Origin: an uncultured Chloroflexota bacterium
GTDB lineage: Bacteria > Chloroflexota > Limnocylindria > Limnocylindrales > Limnocylindraceae
Assembly: GCA_937864085.1 (NCBI GenBank)
Contig: CALMIH010000094.1
Location: forward strand, 1-7,879
Length of the DNA: 7,879 nucleotides
Reading direction: 5' to 3'
The notes beneath the pieces were generated by a model. That model worked only from the letters and a program-made list of their open reading frames with translations, was not told where the DNA came from and made no database searches. A program made the translations under genes and the position numbers. This document shows positions 4,607 through 7,879 of this stretch, in pieces (positions within the stretch are counted from its first letter, which is position 1; each line of letters opens with the position of its first letter).

Positions 4607-7483
4607 GTGCAACCGAAGCGCCTTCTCCTTGTTGATGCGTATGGACTGATCTATCGCGCCTTCCATGCGATCCCGCCCCTGACGAACAGTCGGGGCCAAC
4701 TCACCAATGCCGCATTCGGATTTACGAGCATCCTCCTTCGTGCAATTGCAGACGCGCACCCAGAGCGGGCGATCGTCGCCTTTGATGCGCCAGGGGCCAC
4801 GCACCGACATGAGCGATTCCCTGCATATAAGGCGCAGCGACCCTCAATGCCAGATGAGCTGCGCTCGCAGGTGCCACTCGTGCGCGACCTTGTCGCAGCC
4901 CTCGGCCTTCCGCTGCTTGAGGCGCAAGGTTATGAGGCGGACGATGTCATCGGAACGATTGCTGAGCAGGCGCGACGTGAGGGCTGGGAGGTGCTCATCG
5001 TCTCTGGCGACCTCGACATGTTGCAGCTCGTTGGTCCGAACGTCTCGCTCCTCCATACGGCGAAGGGTGGCGCCGATGCGATGGTCACCTATGACCCAGC
5101 GAAGATCTTTGAGCGGTACGGCCTCACCCCTGAACAGATCGTTGACTTCAAGTCGTTGAAGGGGGATAGCTCAGACAATATTCCTGGCGTTCCAGGTGTC
5201 GGAGAGAAGACGGCGGCGAAACTGATCGCAGCGTTCGGGTCACTCACGGCACTCTATGAGCGACTTGATGAGGTTGAGCCAGTGCGGATTCGCGAACTGC
5301 TGCGCGCCAATCGCGACGCCGCCTTTGCCGGCCAGGGGCTGATGACGATTGATCGCGACGCTCCGCTGCAACTTCCAGACGATGGTGGCGTGATCGGCCG
5401 CTACGATCGCGACCTTGCCCTCGCCCTCTTGCGCGAACTTGAATTCCGCGCACTGATCGGCCGCCTCCCACCACTCGAAGGAGAGGATCGTGAAGCGGCG
5501 GCGCAGGCGATCGCGACGGCAACTGCGGATGCGGCGCTCCGTGGAACAAAAGAGCGCGTGACGCCAGTGACCGCAGCGCCGCGAGTCACGGGGAGCGACG
5601 AGCTGCAGCTCGGCTTCAACTTCAACTCGGTGAGCGAGGGGAATAGCGCGGCGGGACGCGCAGCACCCGCTGCTGCTGCAGCCCCCTCATCGACTGGCGA
5701 GGCTGAGGTTGCACTCAGCACGCAGATTGAGGCGTTGAAGCGTGGTGATCTCGCCGCCGCAGGGGCACTGCACCTGAACAGCGTGAGCGAGGGGGAGCAA
5801 CGTTTCAGCACGCTTTCAACTGATGGGGCCCTTGCGCTCGGAGGGTACGGCGTCGATCGGCGTGGTCCGCGCGGGCCGATCGCACTCGCGATCGCCGATG
5901 AACGGGGCGCACTCCTCGTTGCCGAAGATCCGGGCGTTGTGCACCGGCTCCTGACACTGATTGCGCGCTCTGGGCGAGAGCTCGTTGGACTCGGCATCAA
6001 GGATCTCTTCGGCGCGCTGATCGCGATCGGCGCCGATGAGGCACCACACCTTGTTGACGATGTGGCGCTCGGTACCTGGATCAGTAACGTGACGCTGCGG
6101 AACCCTGGACTCGTTGAGGTTGCCGCATCCCGGCTTGGCGCCGACCTCCCCGAGGGGCTCACGCCAGCACAGGTGGCAACCCTCAGTGCACTCGTGGCAC
6201 TCGCTTCGCGCGCCGGAATCAGTGGTGAGCTACGCACGGCGGGAACCGAGCGGCTCTATCGGGAGATTGAGCTCCCCCTGGTTGAGGTGCTCGCACGGAT
6301 GGAGGCGGCGGGTATCGCGGTGGACAGCGCGGCACTCGCGCAACTTGGTGATGCATTCCGCCTTGAGATCGCGCGTCTTGAGGCGGCGGCGGAGAAGTCA
6401 GTCGGTCACGCGGTTGCGCTCGGCTCACCGAAGCAGCTCGGCGAACTCCTTTTTGGCGAGCTCGGCCTCTCGCGCGGGAAGAAGACGAAGACTGGCGCGT
6501 GGTCAACAGATGCGAGCGTCTTGGAGGAGATTCAAGGGGAGCATCCGCTTGTTGGCATCGCGCTTGAGTGGCGCACCGTCTCAAAGTTGCAGAGCACCTA
6601 TGTTGAGGCGCTCCCGAAGCTGGTTGAGGCGGATGGCCGTATCCACACCACATTCCAGCAGGCGATCGCTGCAACCGGACGCCTCAGCAGCGTTGAGCCG
6701 AACCTTCAGAACATCCCAATTCGTTCAGAGCTGGGGCGGAAGATTCGCCACGCCTTCATCGCGGAGAAGGGGAACAGGCTCGTTGCCGCCGACTACAGCC
6801 AGATTGAGCTGCGCATCCTTGCGCATGTGACGCGTGATCCACACCTGATTGAGGCGTTTGCAGCTGGAGAGGATATTCATCGCGCCACCGCCTCACGCGT
6901 GCTCGGCAAGCCACAAGAGGAGGTGAACGACGACGAGCGCGCGATGGCGAAGATGGTCAACTTTGGTATCGCCTATGGGATGGGCGACTTCGGGCTTGCG
7001 ACCCGTGCAGGGATCTCTCGCGAAGCAGCGAAGACATTTATCGCGGGATACTTTGAGCGCTACCCAGGGATCAAGCGCTATATCGACACGATCAAGGAGG
7101 AGGCGCGCGCGAACGGCGCCGTCACCACGCAGCTCGGTCGTCGTCGCCCGATCCCAGAGCTTCGCGCCGCGAACCCGGCACTGCGTGCGGCAGGGGAGCG
7201 CGCTGCAATCAATCATCCGATTCAGGGGACGGCGGCCGACATCATTAAGATCGCCATGATCCGCCTTACGCCGCGACTTGCCGCGGCCGGCTTGAAATCA
7301 CGCCTCATCCTCCAGGTGCACGACGAACTCCTTCTTGAAGCGCCAGAGAGTGAAGTTGCACAGCTCATCCCGCTGCTAATCGAAACGATGGAGGGGGCAC
7401 TCGCACTCGACGTCCCACTCACCGTGGAGGCGAAGACGGGGCTTCGGTGGGACGAGATGCAGCGTTGGAGCGGGCGTGCCTGA
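4607..7483 (+). CDS. polA: DNA polymerase I (5' nuclease + polymerase; 3'-5' exonuclease site degenerate)
   Basis: Fills gaps in repair and removes Okazaki primers. 958 residues. The 5' nuclease domain (about 1-285) has its metal-binding acidic residues: D10, D60, E110/D112/D113, D135/D137 and GDSSDNIPGVPGVGEKTA (186-203), plus PAYKAQRP (72-79). Residues about 290-400 are an Ala-rich linker carrying NSVSEG twice (340-345 and 391-396). The 400-545 region corresponds to the 3'-5' exonuclease domain but lacks the DxE motif I and the late Tyr-x3-Asp motif, so proofreading is probably absent. The polymerase domain (about 550-958) is complete: GRLSSVEPNLQNIP, motif A DYSQIELR (D729), motif B with R778, K782 and F786, motif C VHDE (D906). 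The start is GTG 4607, because the conserved N-terminus begins immediately after it. The 3' end overlaps mutM by 8 nt, suggesting a repair operon. Confidence 0.98.
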   Translation: MQPKRLLLVDAYGLIYRAFHAIPPLTNSRGQLTNAAFGFTSILLRAIADAHPERAIVAFDAPGATHRHERFPAYKAQRPSMPDELRSQVPLVRDLVAALGLPLLEAQGYEADDVIGTIAEQARREGWEVLIVSGDLDMLQLVGPNVSLLHTAKGGADAMVTYDPAKIFERYGLTPEQIVDFKSLKGDSSDNIPGVPGVGEKTAAKLIAAFGSLTALYERLDEVEPVRIRELLRANRDAAFAGQGLMTIDRDAPLQLPDDGGVIGRYDRDLALALLRELEFRALIGRLPPLEGEDREAAAQAIATATADAALRGTKERVTPVTAAPRVTGSDELQLGFNFNSVSEGNSAAGRAAPAAAAAPSSTGEAEVALSTQIEALKRGDLAAAGALHLNSVSEGEQRFSTLSTDGALALGGYGVDRRGPRGPIALAIADERGALLVAEDPGVVHRLLTLIARSGRELVGLGIKDLFGALIAIGADEAPHLVDDVALGTWISNVTLRNPGLVEVAASRLGADLPEGLTPAQVATLSALVALASRAGISGELRTAGTERLYREIELPLVEVLARMEAAGIAVDSAALAQLGDAFRLEIARLEAAAEKSVGHAVALGSPKQLGELLFGELGLSRGKKTKTGAWSTDASVLEEIQGEHPLVGIALEWRTVSKLQSTYVEALPKLVEADGRIHTTFQQAIAATGRLSSVEPNLQNIPIRSELGRKIRHAFIAEKGNRLVAADYSQIELRILAHVTRDPHLIEAFAAGEDIHRATASRVLGKPQEEVNDDERAMAKMVNFGIAYGMGDFGLATRAGISREAAKTFIAGYFERYPGIKRYIDTIKEEARANGAVTTQLGRRRPIPELRAANPALRAAGERAAINHPIQGTAADIIKIAMIRLTPRLAAAGLKSRLILQVHDELLLEAPESEVAQLIPLLIETMEGALALDVPLTVEAKTGLRWDEMQRWSGRA
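7467..7470 (+). promoter_or_regulatory. Ribosome binding site for mutM inside the polA end
   Basis: GGAG at 7467-7470 lies 5 nt before the GTG at 7476 and supports this GTG as the mutM start, despite its overlap with the polA stop codon. Confidence 0.5.
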
Positions 7484-7879
7484 GCTCCCAGAAGTTGAGA
7501 CGGTTGCGCGTGATCTTGCGAAGATGGTCGCAGGTGCGAGAGTCAACGCGGGCCGAATCATCCGCGCGGCGAATCTCAGCACGCCAGATCCAACAACCTT
7601 CTCGCGTGCGATCGCAGGGCGGCGCATTGAAGGGGTCCGGCGCAGGGCGAAGTGGATCCTGGTCGATCTGGAAGGGGGACTCATTCTGATGGTGCACCTG
7701 CGCATGACCGGTCAACTGCTGGTGCTTCCTCGTGCTGCACCAGTCGATCCGTATATTCGGGCGATCTTGACGCTCGCTGATGGGCGTGAAATCCGCTTCC
7801 GTGATGTCCGCGCCTTCGGTCGCCTCGCCCTTGTGGCACGTCGAGACGATGGCGCCCCCGCCGCTTCGCTCGATCCCGC
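7476..7879 (+). CDS. mutM: Formamidopyrimidine-DNA glycosylase, 5' part (truncated by window edge)
   Basis: Bifunctional DNA glycosylase/AP lyase that removes 8-oxoguanine and formamidopyrimidines. 134 codons are visible. The start GTG is fixed by the family N-terminus: after Met removal the protein begins Pro-Glu-Leu-Pro-Glu-Val-Glu-Thr, where Pro2 is the Schiff-base nucleophile and E3 the acid. Also seen are the conserved Lys in RRRAKW (K59), VHLRMTGQL (73-81), and FRDVRAFGRL (108-117), a form of the family FxDxRxFG motif. The C-terminal H2TH domain and zinc finger lie beyond the window. Distinguishing MutM from a Nei-type paralogue rests on the PELPEVET start and FxDxRxFG motif, both typical of MutM. 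Translation is probably coupled to polA through the 8-nt overlap (GTG start at 7476, TGA stop at 7481-7483). Confidence 0.95.
   Translation, partial: MPELPEVETVARDLAKMVAGARVNAGRIIRAANLSTPDPTTFSRAIAGRRIEGVRRRAKWILVDLEGGLILMVHLRMTGQLLVLPRAAPVDPYIRAILTLADGREIRFRDVRAFGRLALVARRDDGAPAASLDP

Noticed and set aside
5401..6237. 278-codon minus-strand open frame opposite polA
   Set aside because: Ser/Arg/Ala-rich composition typical of an antisense shadow in GC-rich DNA, fully covered by a certain gene, with no recognisable domain or RBS.
1..7879. Mobile elements, CRISPR arrays, toxin-antitoxin or defence systems
   Set aside because: I saw no transposase or recombinase motifs, spaced repeats, att-like duplication of the tRNA 3' end, or defence domains; the tRNA is not flanked by an integrase.

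Overview
This is a GC-rich bacterial chromosome segment made of ordinary housekeeping genes packed tightly together, plus a small regulatory pair and one tRNA. The mix points to a free-living bacterium with short intergenic spaces. Supporting signs are a GC-rich genome, an exonuclease-less DNA polymerase I, a bacterial single-chain replicative polymerase with OB domain, GTG/TTG starts, and -10-like boxes lying about 6 nt before start codons (leaderless-type promoters). My best guess is a Chloroflexota-like or Actinobacteriota-like lineage, inferred from protein style and promoter layout only. No phage, plasmid, insertion-sequence, CRISPR or defence genes are visible.

Layout from left to right. 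(1) The 3' two-thirds of a dnaE-type replicative polymerase (to 1940, +). (2) A 341-residue UbiA-superfamily membrane prenyltransferase resembling MenA (1988-3013, +), whose stop codon sits inside a perfect 7-bp hairpin that probably ends transcription between convergent genes. (3) On the minus strand, tRNA-Leu(CAA) (3255-3340), followed 13 nt later by a probable TTG-started 71-residue hypothetical protein (3026-3241). (4) An ECF-like sigma factor (3376-4029, +) whose stop overlaps, by 8 nt, the start of a two-membrane-segment protein (4022-4537, +) placed like an anti-sigma factor but without zinc-binding cysteines or recognisable family motifs. (5) polA, DNA polymerase I of 958 residues with GTG start (4607-7483, +), overlapping by 8 nt the GTG start of mutM/fpg (7476 to the right edge, +). 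No gap between genes exceeds 70 nt.

Functionally, the window brackets DNA replication (dnaE) and repair (polA and mutM, probably one transcript: MutM excises oxidised bases, Pol I fills the repair gap). In between lie quinone/lipid prenylation and a sigma/membrane-protein signalling pair. I do not see a new multi-gene system of an exotic kind. The parts least explained by known families are the cysteine-free membrane partner of the sigma factor (with a G7 tract in each gene), the small protein trailing the tRNA, and the repeat-bearing linker in Pol I.
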